Of a stretch of DNA of 6,872 bases, positions 6,785 through 6,872 are shown piece by piece (the stretch's first letter is position 1; each line of letters starts with the position of its first letter). The notes beneath the pieces were generated by a model that was given only the letters and a program-made list of their open reading frames with translations, was not told the DNA's origin and searched no databases. Source of the DNA: Ferruginibacter sp. (lineage in GTDB: Bacteria > Bacteroidota > Bacteroidia > Chitinophagales > Chitinophagaceae). The stretch is from positions 1-6,872 of the forward strand of contig JANXTN010000180.1 in the NCBI GenBank assembly GCA_025352435.1, given 5' to 3'. The position numbers and the translations under genes are program-made.

Positions 6785-6834
6785 TTGGAAAATTTATTTT
6801 CTGATATAATAACATCGTAATAAACGGGTTGGTG

Positions 6835-6842
6835 TAATTTTA
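6835..6842 (+). promoter_or_regulatory. Possible -7-like box before the presumed sdhA
   Basis: TAATTTTA, one base from TAnnTTTG, is followed by AGCA, as the sdhC box is followed by TAGCA. It lies 31 bases before the ATG at 6866. The gap after sdhC contains no hairpin, so the genes may also be co-transcribed. Confidence 0.25.
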
Positions 6843-6865
6843 GCATTAACAGAAAAATTCGCTTT

Positions 6866-6872
6866 ATGAATT
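6866..6872 (+). CDS. Possible first codons of sdhA (flavoprotein subunit), cut by the window edge
   Basis: An ATG at 6866 followed by AAT is the only sign of a gene here. Support is contextual: sdhA normally follows sdhC in Bacteroidota, the 81-base gap is of ordinary size, and the bases before this ATG resemble those before the sdhC ATG. Two codons cannot identify a product. Confidence 0.3.

Noticed and set aside
6351..6815. Minus-strand 154-codon open frame at the right end
   Set aside because: It is antisense to sdhC, whose helices and haem histidines are unmistakable, and its translation has no protein-like pattern.
1..6872. A defence island, CRISPR array, prophage, biosynthetic cluster or other novel multigene system
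   Set aside because: Every gene but one belongs to a familiar family, strand changes and terminators break the window into short units, and there is no repeat array, integrase, transposase, tRNA or attachment-site-like repeat.

Overview
This is an AT-rich chromosomal window from a member of the Bacteroidota, most likely a Chitinophagaceae-like or Sphingobacteria-like lineage. Four signs point there. One gene ends in a type IX secretion (Por) sorting domain. A -7 box matching the Bacteroidota consensus TAnnTTTG precedes the succinate dehydrogenase gene. Start codons sit in A-rich leaders without clear Shine-Dalgarno sequences. The cytochrome subunit is of the five-helix, di-haem kind used by this phylum. 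The assignment to family is an impression from the proteins, not a computed placement.

Layout, left to right. (1) On the minus strand, the N-terminal part of a PLP-dependent cysteine synthase/cystathionine beta-synthase family gene runs off the left edge. (2) A non-coding stretch of about 270 bp holds helically phased near-repeats and, at its right end, a terminator for the next minus-strand gene. (3) A complete minus-strand S41 carboxy-terminal processing protease has an intact Ser-Lys-Gln active site. (4) Divergent from it is a BadF/N-acetylglucosamine-kinase-type ATPase. (5) A secreted beta-rich protein with a T9SS sorting domain follows, with a palindrome in its putative promoter and a strong terminator. 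(6) A conserved-looking but functionally unknown 187-residue cytosolic protein comes next. Its stop codon interlocks with that of (7), a minus-strand FMN-binding flavin reductase-like protein. (8) sdhC, the membrane cytochrome b subunit of succinate dehydrogenase/fumarate reductase, is followed by a short gap and what may be the first codons of sdhA at the right edge.

The genes look like ordinary housekeeping and envelope functions: sulfur amino acid metabolism, periplasmic proteolysis, amino-sugar salvage, T9SS export, flavin redox chemistry and respiration. Strand changes and terminators split them into short transcription units; only sdhC and the presumed sdhA look like one functional block. 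I see no mobile element, tRNA, rRNA, CRISPR array or defence locus. The observations most worth a second look are regulatory: the phased repeats upstream of the PLP enzyme, the palindrome in front of the T9SS cargo gene, and the look-alike leaders in front of sdhC and the presumed sdhA. The uncharacterised 187-residue protein is the one gene whose role cannot be read from sequence.
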